Counted from the stretch's first letter, positions 22,423-35,556 are shown. The stretch is 64,000 bases of DNA from Hydractinia symbiolongicarpus (GCF_029227915.1 NC_079878.1:18478001-18542000), one strand, 5' to 3'. Numbers and translations: made by a program. Notes: generated by a model from the sequence alone, not told the origin.

Positions 22423-25400
22423 TCTCAGTATCATAATATATCGAAATATATATGTTTATTTAATCTAAACCACTGCTTGTTTTTTTTAAAAAAAATACGA
22501 TCCGTGTTAAATTAGAGGAAAACAAGAAGCCCTGTGGCTTAAAGATTTCCGCCATTAGCAATAATCTGAAAAAGTGCTGAACTTTGAAGAGGACTGGGGG
22601 AACAAAATCATTATATATTCTAAAATTTTAAAATTCAATTTTTGATTATTACTGTAACTGTAAATCATAGCTAACTTAACTTACATAAACTTCATTTCTC
22701 TATAGGAACAATTTTAAAAGAAAAATAATAATCCTGAAAATTGATGAACAATAAAAACAAAATAAGAACAACGGCAAGGCTGAAAATTTATCTATTTTCT
22801 CTTTTTCTCTGAAAAACAGCTTGGAAAATATCTTTAAAGGTGGCAGCAAATTTTTTTTACATAATCAGTTAGGAAAATTTATTTTTAGACTACATATTCT
22901 TATTTTTTCTTTTATGACACATTGTCACGATTTTATAGCTATAAATCTTTCACCAAAAATATTCACCCTCAACAATTCCTCTAAATTAAAATTCATGAAT
23001 AATTAGCTTTAGTCTACGTGCTTGCAAAATTGTACAGAGGGAAATGATGGCGCATTATAAGGCGATCTTCATTATGCTACACTGCACGAGCTTTAACTTT
23101 CGATTATAAACTTTAAAATAAAGTAATGTTCATTGGATAATAAAACAATTTGTTGCACTATTAGGATTCTTATTGGCTTAAAGATAATTAAAGATAATTA
23201 ACTCCTTTTTTTTTTGCGAATAGACTGCGCGAGTATTTAATGTGCGTGGGATATTCTTTTCAAAATGTGCGAGAAAATTAGATTACGCGAAACTAACAAA
23301 AACGAATAACGCGTGTTAAAATTTTGTACCGCCTTTTCCCACAGAATGATAAAAGTAAAGAGCGCAATACAAAATTACACTTTTAGCAGTATTCCGAAAG
23401 ATATGTAATACATCGAGTTGTACAACCCGCAGAAGTTGGTCCTAACGTTAACGATTTCGTAAATGACCTTACAACAAAATAGTATTTTTTTCACGTAAAA
23501 ATACCGGTACTAGAAGCCACAGAATCTGCTGGAACGAATTTCGAAAACTCACGGGAAACAATTAAAACAAAAACAAACAAATCAAAACAGTTTTTTAACT
23601 TTATCAAGATTTATTAAATAAATTTTTGGCAGAAAAAACAATAACGGTTTCGCTTTCTTTTCATCACACGCATTGAAAGATTGCATCACTCACTCCCATT
23701 GCACACAATCTAAAAGAAAAAGAAAACATTTTCATATAGTGAAGCTTCCAGTGCTTTTAAGGGATGGCCAAGTCAATGGAATTGAAAGCACTGTTTTTCA
23801 TCTCATAAATAATTAAGGCTAATTCGAAAAAGTATAAAAGAAAAAAACTAAACAATCCGGCAACTTTACTAATTTTATATGCAAAGTTCCAACCATACCA
23901 ACAATTTCCAAATTTGACAAAATCATTTTAAAAGTGTTTATTTCTTCAGAATTTGATTGATGCAAGGCCAAGGGAAATTAAATAAGTTTATTGTCCTATA
24001 CCCATTCAAAAACACATGCTTCTCATCATTCAGGTTTTTTTTCAACCAACATTAATGTAATCACCCAGAGGAACTTATAATGTCTCTTGTCTGTGTTTTA
24101 GAAGCTGAGTACACAAATACAAAAATATTACAAGTGCTGAACTTTGGCAATCATATTTTGCAATCAGACATTTTTAAAAACTATGCTGAATCATGTCAAT
24201 TATTAAATTCAGCACTAATAGAAAAGCACCTTGGATAGGATTCTTTTTGGAGGAATAAAATGACTGACAAGTGGTTTATCGTGAATAAAATAGTAATTTT
24301 TACACAAATAATTTAAAAAATAACGAACTTTTTTGTGTGGGTTGTTCTCAAACACACGTGGGCGGTGGACAAGAAACTGTGATGTAATTTCTTTTGGTCT
24401 ATTATTTCTGAGAATATTCTAAAATAAGAGGGTGTCAATAAGCTGCAAATATACAAGAAGAGGAATTCTTAAGTAATTTTTGTTAATTGGATTTACAAGA
24501 ATTTGAGGTACCCTACAATGAGAAGTAAAGAACAGAAACGCCGTTCCGATGTCTGATGATGAGGGATGGTCACATCTGGATAATATTTATTTTGTGATTT
24601 TAAGCTACCTAGCCAGTACCATGCCAGCACTCCAGGGCGCATTTGTTATTAAATAATTAAGTGATAAAGTACAAAAGCTAAATATATTGCTTTAATGTGG
24701 CTAGCTGCACAAAAGATTTTTTAAGGCATTCTGTCATTTTAAATAAAAAAAAGCTAGGTAGTTATTTGGACCTCCCATAACAGTGAACATTCAAGACTTG
24801 AGTATATAGCTAGTTAGGTATGCAAGACATTGCATGTTGGTAAACATGTTTCCACAACAAACTGAAACCTATATTTCATAAATAAATTTCTGCACATATA
24901 TATAATTTTGTAGATTTTCAGTTTTCTTTTATGAAATAACAAAATTTGGGAAAGTATAGCCAGAAGTAATATTCACTTGAAGTGGGAAGACCTAAAGTCT
25001 TCAGGTTAAGACTTAGTAAAGCGTAAACTGTTTCACATGGAGGACACTTAGTGTAATGTGTTACAAATCCAGTGGAGCACTTATAGCATTAAGGGTATAA
25101 TATCTTTTTCATAAACCAACATTCACACGACTTATGATAAAGATAAAGCCTATTGTTACTTCTGCAAAGCAAATACAGTTGTTTAGCATTTTTCATTTTG
25201 CATAAAAAGTTCCTGTGGATATTCAAAAATTAATTGTGAGTGGCACCAGACTGGGCGATTAGTGCAAAGTAAACGTGTTGCAGATCCAAGTGTACAAAAA
25301 ATAACTTTTTAACCACTTTGTATTTATACGGCATAAAATTTAGATTATGTATTTAACACTGTGCTTTAGAAGCTCATTCCCACTTTCTCTGAGCTGGATA

Positions 25401-26941
25401 AGGTATTTAGTCCTAAACCTGGGACACATTTTATCTGTTTGAATTATTTTTAATCCTGAGAATCACTTAGAATGTTTTCGGTACACATGGCTTGTCAAAA
25501 TTGATATGCTGTCAAAAAAAGTTTATCGGCGTCTCCAAAAATGGCCAAAATTAAGAACTCAGAAGCTATAATAGTAGTAAAAAAAATTTTTTGGTTCATT
25601 TCATCAAACTGGTCTAAAAACATGTAATACTAAGTTTCAAGTCATTATTTCAATTTTTACTGAAGTAATAGGACTTTTACTTAGTATAGTTGCATAGTTT
25701 TTCATACCGCTGACACCAAAATGACTGCAGGGACTAATCGGTTTGAAATTAATCTATATTATAATACCCGTATACATCTGTCTGTCACGCAAAATGGTAG
25801 CTTAGCTGTGCAATAGCGAGAAGCACGCAATGCAGTATAAAAAGGATGGGCGAACCGTGGATTTTCCACGGGCTAACAACTAGTTTATAATATTTTAAAA
25901 AACAAACTTTTTCTCTTGATGTGTTTTTATTTTCCTGCAAAAGTTGTTGCACAACTCATGTATTAACATTAGGATAAGAACGAAAAAGTTACTGTGAGAC
26001 ATGGGCTTTAAACCTTACAAATTTCCAGCGAGAAATTTGAAAACTAATGAATGACAAAATCGCAAAAGTTTATCTTCAAATTTTAAATTTTTGTTAATGT
26101 AAAAGTAATCCACATGAAAAAAGTTTTGATGCTTTTTATGAAGAAATCTTCCATATTAGCCATATGGGGTAACTTGATGAACAATGCATTTTTCAGGTGT
26201 TCTCAAATATGTGTAGTATAATCTTAAAAAATGTGATGTAATTTTCCTCTTTAAGTTTTGACTTTTAACCCAGCTCCTTTCATGCTTAGTCTAGCTAGCT
26301 ATAGCGAAAAAGTTTAATATTCAAACTTGACCTATTTTACTGAGTATTAAGTAATAAATGCTAGTTTAATCCTAAATGTAACTATAGTAGCTAAGCTACC
26401 TGTAAGAACAACATCAAACAACATCGAGGCTGTTTTCTTTGTAAACAAACCCATTGGTATTTTTGTAATAAGTACCAAATTTTATGTGTTCATTTCTTGC
26501 GCTTATTAGTGTAACCAAAGTGCCCTGTACGTAAGTCCTAAAAATTTATGTCATTGGCTCACTCTTTACGAATGACACAACGTAACAAAGGAAAACCATG
26601 CTTTGCTATTTCCCGTAACCTATACCGAGATTTGGTTGTGATATATATCAGAATTAATTGTCTTTAAAACTAAATTTAGCCTCGTTCTCAGAAAAGAATC
26701 TGTCAAAACAAGGATTTAAGCTTTAGCCCGGACAAGTTTTAGGCGTCCAGGCTCTGGGCTGTCTCTATCTATCTATCTCTCTATCTTCCCAGGCGATATT
26801 AAAGATTCCGCCTTCGCCGGCGGAAATCAATAAAACACGCCAAATTTTTGACCTGCGTTAATAATTATAAGCGATAAATTACAAACTTTTGGCCATTTTT
26901 GTCCGTCCGCGTCAGCGTTAAATTAGAATAATTGCAGTAGT
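22423..26941. other. No gene seen
   Basis: AT-rich DNA with no supportable ORF. It includes the second copy of the 45-bp hairpin motif (22521-22566), a (TCTA)n-like patch near 26763-26786, a short inverted CCGCC...GGCGG hairpin near 26808-26824, and the dispersed repeat near 26860-26945. Confidence 0.6.
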
Positions 26942-27423
26942 TACCTTAAGAGAAGAAATTATTTGTGGAAGAGATTTGTGCGATTTGTGAGTGACCCAAA
27001 AATGGCATATTTTGCGGAATAAATTTTTGCGGATAGCGACCTCAAAAGAAATATTGCAGAGTTAATTTTTGCGGATGGAAGATATTTGGTAAATCGAAAG
27101 TCGGGAAAAACCTAATTTAGTACCTAATTCCGACTTATCCGTCCGATTTATGGAATATCATCTCTCTATTTTTCATCAAAATGAAAAAAAAAGAACATTA
27201 AGCTGTAACAAATGTAAAATCAAATATCGTCGCTGAAAATATCGAAAATATTTGCAGAATTTATTTTTGCGGATAAAAAATTTCAAAAGTTTTGCGGAAT
27301 TTATTTTTACGGAGGACCAAAATTTCTTCACTTCTGCGGAATTAATGTTTGCGGATTTGAGCAAAATTCCACAAAAATTAATTCCGCAAAAAAAAGTCCT
27401 GCACAAATTTCTTCCCTTCAGGT
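26942..27423. mobile_element. MITE with ~25-bp TIRs and GCGGA motifs
   Basis: The left end TACCTTAAGAGAAGAAAT is inverted at the right as ATTTCTTCCCTTCAGGTA (27406-27423). TA may be the target duplication (TA|CCTTAAG ... CTTCAGG|TA). Inside, GCGGAATTAATTTTTGCGGA-like motifs repeat at least five times. No transposase is present. Confidence 0.6.
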
Positions 27424-28015
27424 AGCTTGTTGAAATCAACGAATTCGCTGGTGCCACATATTCTGGTCAAGTTAGGTTGTTGGATAAGTATATATACCGG
27501 TTAGCAATGACCCGTCCATATATGGAAAAAAATTTAGAAACTATATGATCATGTGCTTTCCACAAACTCTAAGACATCAGTAAAAACCAGCCAATATACA
27601 CAAAACTTAATCCAGAAATGTGTTTACCTATTGCATCTGTGTAAAGCGTGAAACTCTGATCAAGAAAATGTCTCGGATCATGCGCTTTTGACAAACGGTT
27701 AATAAAACATACAGGTTTTAAAATTTTGCTGACGTCAGCAGTTCTTTTCCAAAAAAGAAAAAAAAATTGTATACCTGTTAGTTCATCTTAAAAATCTGAA
27801 AACACTGATTAACAAGCTGTATAGGATTTTTGATGACGTCAACAATGTTTCGATTCAGCAACGGATTCCGAGACCCCGGTTCGGAAATCTTACCCAATTT
27901 ATTCCCAGGTTGTCCCTAGTTACCAACGCAGTGATAAATGACTGACCTTACCATCTAGTTTCCATGTTATTTGGCCTCAAAGCTATGATTGCATTGTAAT
28001 AGCTTTATTAATTTA

Positions 28016-28028
28016 AATTTAAGCTATT

Positions 28029-28071
<43 letters not shown>

Positions 28072-28472
28072 TAGTAAGTAAGTAAGTAAAATATATTTTC
28101 AGGGCTTATCCATTTACAATAAAATGGCTCTTTATCCCAATAAAAATTAACAAGAAATATATTACAGATAAAATACAAGTAAATGATAAATAAATAAATA
28201 AATAATAAATAAATAAATGCCATTGCAACATCTAACAAGTAGCCTTTAACGTTCTTGCAGAAGGTCGAATAAACGTCTTCGTTTTTTAGTTTTGATGGAA
28301 GCTCATTGAATAATTTACTAGCAAAATCTTGGAAAGTTCCTGATACAACTGATGGTTTGACACGGGTATCAGGGTTCCGCAATGTTCTTGTGTGCACTTT
28401 AACATCTAAACGACATGTAGAAGGCCAGTATACTGAGTTTAAGGCATTATGTGTAGTTTTGAACAAGTTAAA
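28016..28472 (-). mobile_element. 5'-truncated LINE 3' end with (TTAC)n tail
   Basis: The minus-strand reading has the C-terminal end of a non-LTR reverse transcriptase protein (STCRLDVKVHTRTLRNPDTR then FASKLFNELPSKLK), followed by AT-rich 3' UTR and a (TTAC)n microsatellite at 28030-28089. The 5' end abuts the Polinton-like block A at about 28472, exactly where that block's coiled-coil gene ends. The family looks CR1/L2-like but is not certain. Confidence 0.65.
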
Positions 28473-29770
28473 ACTTATAACACGACAAGCCCTGCAGCTC
28501 CCGCGATGGCCATGTACAGATGCTTTACGGCATATATAACTATAGTTGACATTACTCTTAGAAGGAACGAGACTACGGTGCCGATGACCCCGGGCAATGC
28601 GGCACCTGCTTTACCTACCAATTTTTAAGGAAGTTTCCAAGCCTCTCGAGTTGCTTTTGTACGAACCCTTTTTCACCACTCGCTCCGGCTCTTCCTCATA
28701 CAGCACCCCCAGCGGTTCCCCCTGTAACAGAGAGTACGATGGTGGAAATTAGTAGACCCACAGCGGAGACTACGCTTGCAATGATAAGACCTTGCTCTTT
28801 GAAGAGTATTTTCAATTTTTCAAGCAGAGTTGTATCATCCCCAGAGATCTTCAACAGCGTATCCTTCATATGTCTCAGTTGGCCATAAATATCACGGTTA
28901 AGCTCCTTCACTTTCTCCTGCAAAACACCTCTTTCTTCCTTCATCCTTTTAATACCCTTCTCAAGCTTTTCAGTGGCTTCATTTGAGCCTTCATAGATCT
29001 GACCATCACCTGATTACCTATCCTTTTGATAGTATCCTCCGAATTTCTAATATTTACATTATACGCGGCTATCTTGTTTTCCAGACTTTTAATATTGCCC
29101 TTGTAGGTTTGAAGTTCAAGATCAAGTCCCTTCAATTCACGGTCGGGTGAATTTGCCGGAAAAGGAAATATCCTCCGTAAGGGTTCCCGCATTGGAGAAT
29201 GGAGTCTCCTCCGTAAGAGTCTCAACGTCATGCATAATTCTCCTTATATTATTTACGGTATCAGAATTATCTCACCGGAGTCCTCCTCGCCCTCATTAAC
29301 AATAGTATCAACCTCCATCGCAAGCTTCCAGACTACCTCCGCCTTGTTGGACGTGGTGATAAACGTCCTAAAACCAAAGTCACGTATGGGGCCTGCTCCC
29401 AAATTACTTATAATAGACTAGGGGCTTCGTAAGCCTACACCCCTAGCCTTGTATACTTTTTCAGTAATATCCTCACCTTTACAAAAAAGACGTTTTCCCT
29501 CCACGCGAAAATCTTCATACGGGATTACATGGACCTCCACCGATTCCATCCTTGGGTCATTTCTATTTTGGTCATATAATCCATCGACCCTGTGAACCAG
29601 CAACTGCCTACCCGTATCAATACCCGTCATGGTATGTTGTTGCTGCCCCGATGTTGATGGAAGTTGCTGCGTCCCGGGGAGATGAGTTGAGTGTCCTGTT
29701 TGTCGCCTTTATCATCCTCATCATGCTTACCTATATCCTCCTCGGGTGTGAATACTGGATTATCAGTCAT
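28473..29770 (-). pseudogene. Coiled-coil, glycine-rich membrane protein (block A)
   Basis: Starts at 29770, 35 bp from the divergent capsid gene. N-terminal acidic/Gln-rich segment, a ~70-aa block (29418-29630), a long coiled coil (28700-29231), a transmembrane segment IASVVSAVGLLISTIVLSV, a Gly/Ala patch, then FVQKQLERLGNF and a C-terminal hydrophobic segment ending at about 28475. Homologous to 48182-49123 in block B. At least four frameshifts. It is probably a virion or membrane-associated structural protein; the function is unknown. Confidence 0.6.
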
Positions 29771-29805
29771 CCTTTTTTTACAATATTTTTCCTCCTATAA
29801 TAAAT

Positions 29806-32800
29806 ATGAATGCGTTTGGAACCATACTAGATCCATCTACGGAGACCAAGCAACTTATGGGTATGAAAGGTAGGAGACAGAGGGTTCAAATTTCACACAC
29901 CCCAGCAACCATCAACCAGAATGAAGACCTCTTTATTGACATACCCAACATTCCGCAGAATGATGTCATCTTTCCGGGTAGTCTAAAACTCCTATTTGAC
30001 CTGGCTCGGACGGGGACCAATACAACAAGAACCATCGTGTCGAACATAGGCAAATCTCGGGTGAAAAGACTACTTATTACCCTGAATGGCAAGGAGGTCA
30101 AGAACATTAGCGAATACAACATTATAGCCGTATATAGAGATCTCTGGCTGTCCAAGTTTGACCGTGACAACAACCTCTTCCTGCAAGGTATTAATCCAAA
30201 CGATGGGACCATTAGGGCCTTACAAGTAAGTGCTAGTGGCCATGTGGGGACCGATGAAGAAAAGGCAATCGTGGCGGCCTATGGGAACACCTTTTGCATA
30301 CCCCTTGGAAGAATGTTTGAATTGACCCGGGATCTCCCATTCTACCCGGCGGGACTCTATGACCGTTTCAATTCATCAATTTCGCGCCTTACGTTGACGT
30401 CATCAAGGATGCAGGTACAGCAGCTTCAGGGTCTACAGCAGCCAAGCCGGCTGATGCTTCGTACAAGATCACCAATATCAGATCGGAGTTTCACAAGATC
30501 ACCCATGAAGGCTTGGCAGGTGCTATGATGTCAAAATATGCAAGACTCGATTTACCCTATGAACGAATTTTGAGGATGAAGGTGGTCAACATGAAGAAAG
30601 CAGATACCAGTTACAACCTCCAGATTGATGCCCCCGCCAAGTCCTTCAAAGGTGTGCTGCTATTATTTATAGACCCTGGAAAAGTGAAGGCTTACGTGAG
30701 TGCAAGACGGCGCAAAGAAATGACCCTGGTCCAGGCTGGCTAAAATCAGCACACTTCGTGCTGATTATTAATTTTTTCAAAATTTGATCATTTTGTTAAG
30801 AGTTGCATGCGGACCGCCGAGAACACTGTATTGCAATAATTTATGTTTTATTTTTAATCAGAGACAAGTTAGCTAAAGTGTTTGGAGTTTTTGCTTCGAG
30901 AAAACATGAACATGCAGTGTTGCCTTCGCTTTTTTTTGGCTACAAACAAATTTTAAATATATATTTATTTTAAAGTTTTCAGCCATCTATAGCTAGCTAG
31001 CTAGCAAAGGCCTAAGACGTACTTTTGTAGCTACAAAGGTTGTGCAAACCAAGGTAGTTATGATTTTTATTTATCTTTATTTTATATTATAGTTAAAAGT
31101 GAAAGTACTTTTAGCTAGCCACAGAATTATGAGAGGGTTTTTTGATTAGAATCACACTGAAGATGCCCAGCTATAGCTAGTTAAGTTTTTAGTATTTTTT
31201 AGGAACATGCAGTCTTTCTAATTCCATTTTTGTCTTGCAGGCGACTTATTGCTGACATAAACCTCTATAAACCTAAGTTGAGACTTTATTACGCCGGCAT
31301 TATGGTCGCGTGTAGCTATGTATTATACTAGTATTGAGTCATCAAACATCATCAACGTAACCATGTGTCAGATACAGATCAGATATATACATTTAGACGT
31401 ATATAATAACTGGCTCCTTTTGTCTGTTATTGTTGTTGTAACGTGCATATATATACACCTAAATAAAATCGTATTGTCAAAGTTTTTTACCTAACTTGTT
31501 ATTGTTAGGTCAAAATTTATATTTGTCTTTAAAAAAATCTTATCGCCCTGCTTTAAATGCCTAAATTCTGAAATTCGGAAAGTATAGCTATTACAGAATC
31601 ACTTTTTATGCTATTACCATCAGACCAGCCTAAAAGCATCTCCTAACAAGTTTTAGCTCAATATCTTTCTTTTTCATCTTTCTTTTTCATCATATTGCAC
31701 TTTTGGTTTTTCACAACACGGGTCCCTGGAAACTCATTTACAACTAAATGGCCACTACGGTCAAATCAATTGACTTTTTTCAAAAATTTTATGTTTGTTG
31801 GTTTACTAACTGATTAAAAGTCATAAAACATTGGATGTTACATTTCATGCAGTCAGAGAAAATTGTTATTTAATCTGTAATCGATTGTCATTTAAAATCT
31901 TTAACCGATTGTTATTTTATCTGTAACAGATTAATTAAGACTAATTAGAAGGTACGTACAGATTAATTAAGCGTATAACTATTTGGTTAATTAAATGGTA
32001 TGAACTTCTTAATCCAGTTTTTTAACCTTTTTCAACCAAATCAACAGCATGTGATTTTATTTTTTTGTTTATGTTTATTTTTTTTTATTTTTATGATTAT
32101 GTGTTCTGCCTCCTTTAGAAAAAAAAATGGCTAGAGTGTAAAAGAAGGTCTGTTCGTGAGAAATAGGATTAGTTATGTATACCTGTATATACCTTGTGTT
32201 GTATTTGAGCTAGCTAGATAGCTGCTAAACATGTGTTCGAGCAAACCTACATTGTGTTTTTTACTACACCCTGTGCACAAAAGCTAGCATAGCTAGCCTT
32301 TCTAGCTCTAGTCTAGTAGCTACCTCCTCAACTGCACTGCAAAAAAAACAGAACCTTACTTTAACAGTCGCTAAAAGTACAACTAAAAGCTATTTAATTT
32401 TGTTTGCACGTTAAGCTATACTAACAATGCCAAAATATTTTATTTTTCACAAAAATAAATTCAGTCGAGCAGAACATAAACATTCCAGCGTCCCTTTCGC
32501 ACATAAACTTAGACTACATTTTTGTTTTTCTGTTATTATTCAATTTTTTACGCATAAATTAATTTATGTTCATAATTAACGGAAACTTGAGAAACCAATC
32601 AGATAGCAGAACTGACCAGTGTGGCCCAGGGTCATTTCTTCTCGCCGTCCGAGATTGTCAGAAAGAGAAAAATGGGCCTGGGGACGAGGTTGACGTGAGT
32701 GAAAACGAAACGTTTCTTAATCCCAAAATCGAAAAGATATCGGTGACGGTTGAGGGCTAACCCAATGAACTCTACTCCCACGCAATGTTACCTTAGGATC

Positions 32801-33042
32801 ATTTGGAACAAGTCGTGAACCTTTTTGGAAGCCCTCTTCATCAACTTTCTCCCGACAATATTTTGCAAGGTAGTAGAAGACCTCTGCAACGTCTAAGTGA
32901 TGGTATTACCCAGCACATTACAAAGAAAGCAGATGGAACCGGTGATTGTAGGTGCTATGTATATCTGTTACAAGATGCCCATCTGAATGTCCTGGACGGT
33001 AGGAGGAGTGGAGTATTAACAAAATGGCTACCACAGCAGTGA
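29806..33042 (+). pseudogene. Major capsid protein-like gene (block A), split by a transposon
   Basis: The N-terminal ORF 29806-30528 aligns with 48169-47489 of block B through its full length (NDVIFPGSLKLLFDL, VYRDLWLSKF, GTDEEKAIVAAYG, DLPFYPAG). A shift near 30400 leads into ORF 30513-30743, then a 1990-bp insertion (30703-32692), then the C-terminal part (FLNPKIEKISVTVEG, then DHLEQVVNLFGS and an ORF to 33042). A TAA at 32758 and TAG nearby add damage. The position, size (over 400 codons without the insert) and neighbours fit the double jelly-roll capsid protein of Polintons; the fold itself cannot be shown from the sequence alone. ATG lies in a TATAATAAATATG context. Confidence 0.6.
30703..32692. 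mobile_element. Non-autonomous DNA transposon, 9-bp target duplication
   Basis: ACGTGAGTG flanks the insert on both sides (30694-30702 and 32693-32701), within the capsid gene. The ends are inverted: CAA at the edge, then GACGGCG and AAGAAATGACCCTGG on the left; the right side carries the same blocks with ~40 bp more between CAA and GACGGCG. No transposase ORF inside; only GCTAGC-rich and T-rich sequence. A 9-bp duplication fits Mutator-like elements. Confidence 0.8.
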
Positions 33043-34299
33043 TTGTGGCCGGTGCGACAATCAACGTATTAGCTTTCAGTGGATCAAATTTTCTATTCAG
33101 CAAATACAGCCCAGGTCCAATAGATACGAGATAGACAGAAAAAATTAGACTGGTTTGCGACAGAACGAGAGAAGCAACTTAAGGCGGGTAAGAGTTTGAG
33201 GGAGCTCGATGACTCTATCCCAGCCGACACACCAACGTTGCAGAGACGTCGTATCGACGTCGAGTTTTACGTCGGTGCGACGCCCGCTCACCGTCAGAAT
33301 GGAAAGTCGCGTAGACGTCGGACTTTGACGTCTGTGCGACGTCATAGCACAACGTCCTATTGACGTCGTGGCTACGTTGTAAAGACAGGCGTATAACTGC
33401 GAAGTTAACCGACGTTATATCGACAACAAAGACAACAAAGAGTCTCTGTAAAACGAAAAGTGATTTGAAAATTATTTTTTTTATAATCAACTAGTATTCA
33501 CATTCGTTAAATTACACTAGTATCAGAAGACACTTGATAACTCATATTTATTTACAATAACTTTACGTTCCCAAGCATAAACCATTTTCATCACCACTGC
33601 ATTTTTCACGTGCGTCTTCAGTATTGAAACGATTTTTCATCAACATTTTTTCTATTTGCTATAGAAAGAAAGTAAAGGTATTAAACTATGATCTAACAAG
33701 TGATTTCTTTAGTAAAGAACTTTTGCGCTTTCTCTCTTAAAAATAAAATTATAATAAAAACGTATCCCTCGTACAATCTCTAAAAGTCAGTCAGTTAATT
33801 TTCTAAGAAAATTTTAAGAATAATTTTCCCCGAAAGAGTTATCGAATCTTGCGTTGATGCGACGTTGGTACAACGTCGTGTTGAAGTATAAATCCGACGT
33901 CTGATAACCTAACGTTGGATCGACGTCTGTTTATGGTCGATATGCGACGTCGGAAATTCTGACGTTGGATCGACGTCGGTTTATGGTCGATATGCAACGT
34001 CGGAAATCCTGACGTTGGATCGACGTCGGTTTATGGTCGAATTACGACGTTGGAAATTACGACGTCGAAGCGACGTTGTAACAACGAAGCCAACGTCACG
34101 ACGTAGCAGCGACTAGCCACAGACGTCTGTACGACGTCGTGTGCCTGCTGGGATGTATCAGTATTACATCAACTCGGACAAAAAAGCTTCGCAATTGAAG
34201 GATTTTTACACCCCTTCAATAACCCAACAAGATGGTGAACTCACGTTCATCCTTGGCTCCTTATCCCTACTAGGCTTCATTGCCTATAAATATCTGTAA
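33024..34299 (+). pseudogene. Small membrane/virion protein (block A), split by a MITE-like element
   Basis: The start overlaps the end of the capsid gene. The N-terminal hydrophobic segment MATTAVIVAGATINVLAFSG matches the start of the block B protein at 46844; the C-terminal part after the insertion (34153-34299) has DFYTPS, QQDGELTFILGSLSLLGF and ends KYL. Removing the 934-bp insert at 33219-34152 leaves a ~130-aa protein with one hydrophobic segment at each end. Frame change near 33120. Function unknown; adjacency to the capsid gene in both blocks suggests a particle component. Confidence 0.6.
33219..34152. mobile_element. MITE-like element of ACGTCG repeats with CCCAGC/GCTGGG ends
   Basis: Ends read CCCAGC(C/A)G(A/G)CACAC inward from both sides, with AT on each flank as a probable target duplication inside the membrane-protein gene. 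The interior is dominated by GACGTCG/ACGTTG motifs. Three ~54-bp direct repeats with CGACGT(C/T) and GTTTATGGTCGA run from about 33911 to 34070. No ORF of its own. Confidence 0.75.
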
Positions 34300-34332
34300 C
34301 AACGTGCGTTTTAACAAGTATGAATAAAGGAC

Positions 34333-35313
34333 ATGTCAAAAGCGGCATCACATATCGTTACAGAGGAGGAGGCTGAAAGGCTAGGCAACATCTACTATAC
34401 CCCGGAACATTTGTGGACTGGCTGCAAAGCTATCGGGTTACTCGCTGCAGAAGCGGCCTATCCAGGAAGAAAGGTTACTCATTGGTTGTCCCGTCAACTC
34501 CTGTGGTTGAGACACATTCGAGGCCCAAAACGTCTTGAACACCCACATTTTACCATTATGATACCCAACGAGATGCACCAATTCGATCTTTTATGCATGC
34601 CACATGACAAACTATATGGCAATACGTACAAGTATGTTCTGACGGGGATTGATATGGCTTCACGTTATAAGGTAGCGAGACCCCTATGAACGAAGAGAGC
34701 TAGCGAAGTCGTCGAGATGATCAAAGATATTTACAAAGCAGGACCTTTACACTACACCAAGATTTTTCAGTGTGATAACGGTTCTGAATTCAAGTCAGAT
34801 GCAACCAAGCTGCTAGAGGGCAAAGGTGTTCAGATCAAGAGGGCTACCACGAAGTATCACCATACGTTCCCGGCTTTCGTTGAATTGTAAAATAAGGTCC
34901 TTGCGGAAAGACTCTCCAAGCCTCAAGATGCCCAGGAATTAGCATCCAATGAGACTAGTAGCACCTGGGTCAAACATCTGTATACCATCGTCAAAAGCCT
35001 TAACAATTCCAAGACTACTATGATAAACATGAAACCTAACAAGGCGATCAAGCTCGAAGATGTCCCACTTGCAAAAGGTCAGCAATATCCCGAAGAGAAC
35101 CCCCTTTCCAGAGGATGGTCTCTACCTCTATCTTCTACAACCCAGAGAGGAGCATAGTGACTCTAAAAGACGCGCCACTGATGCCTGGTGGAGTAAAAAG
35201 ATGTATAGGCTTGATAGGATCGTGACAGGTAGTCGTATTCAGTCGTGTCAGAAGAGTTGATGCTTATTCCTGAAGATGTTAAAGTGCCTCCAGAACATGT
35301 TAAAGAGTGGTAG
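34333..35313 (+). pseudogene. Retroviral-type (DDE) integrase, block A
   Basis: The N-terminal region (IYYTPEHLWTGCKAI, then WLSRQLLWLRHI) precedes the catalytic core: first Asp in MHQFDLLCMPHDK (34573-34612), second in IFQCDNGSEFKSD (~34765), Glu in FPAFVEL (~34880). Then the C-terminal SH3-like region AWWSKKMYRLDRIV. TGA at 34687, TAA at 34888, and shifts near 35080 and 35240 break it. Homologous to 46422-45415 in block B. An rve-fold integrase is the Polinton hallmark enzyme, joining element ends to target DNA. Confidence 0.75.
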
Positions 35314-35388
35314 GGCCCATGGTGGATGCCCCACGAACCCATAATTTTGAATACTGCTCTCATGGGAGTAGTATTAAAAAGCGTCAGC

Positions 35389-35556
35389 CTACGACATGTC
35401 GATGTCAAACATACCTTCGAATAGCTCCCGCGTATCATCTACGGGCAACGTGAAATAGTTGAGGTAACAATTATCGCTACCAGGACAATCAACCCTGAAT
35501 CGGCAACAGTCATGTACGGCTTCAGGGTCGTCACATTCCGGTTTTCTCACGGTCAT
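35389..35556 (-). CDS. Conserved 55-aa acidic protein (block A)
   Basis: Short ORF beginning MTVRKPECDDPEA and ending DDTRELFEGMFDIDMS. The block B copy (45223-45369) has DDATRELFEGLYDIDMA at its end, so the C-terminus is conserved between diverged blocks. It lies between the BRO-like gene and the integrase in both. Cys-rich middle here. Function unknown; the conservation argues it is a real gene. Confidence 0.6.
   Translation of the reverse strand: MTVRKPECDDPEAVHDCCRFRVDCPGSDNCYLNYFTLPVDDTRELFEGMFDIDMS

Noticed and set aside
26760-26830. TCTA microsatellite with CCGCC/GGCGG hairpin as a regulatory element
   Set aside because: Too short and low-complexity to support more than a repeat.
34333-35313. 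LTR retrotransposon integrase
   Set aside because: No LTRs, protease or RT nearby; the flanking capsid and ATPase genes fit Polintons.
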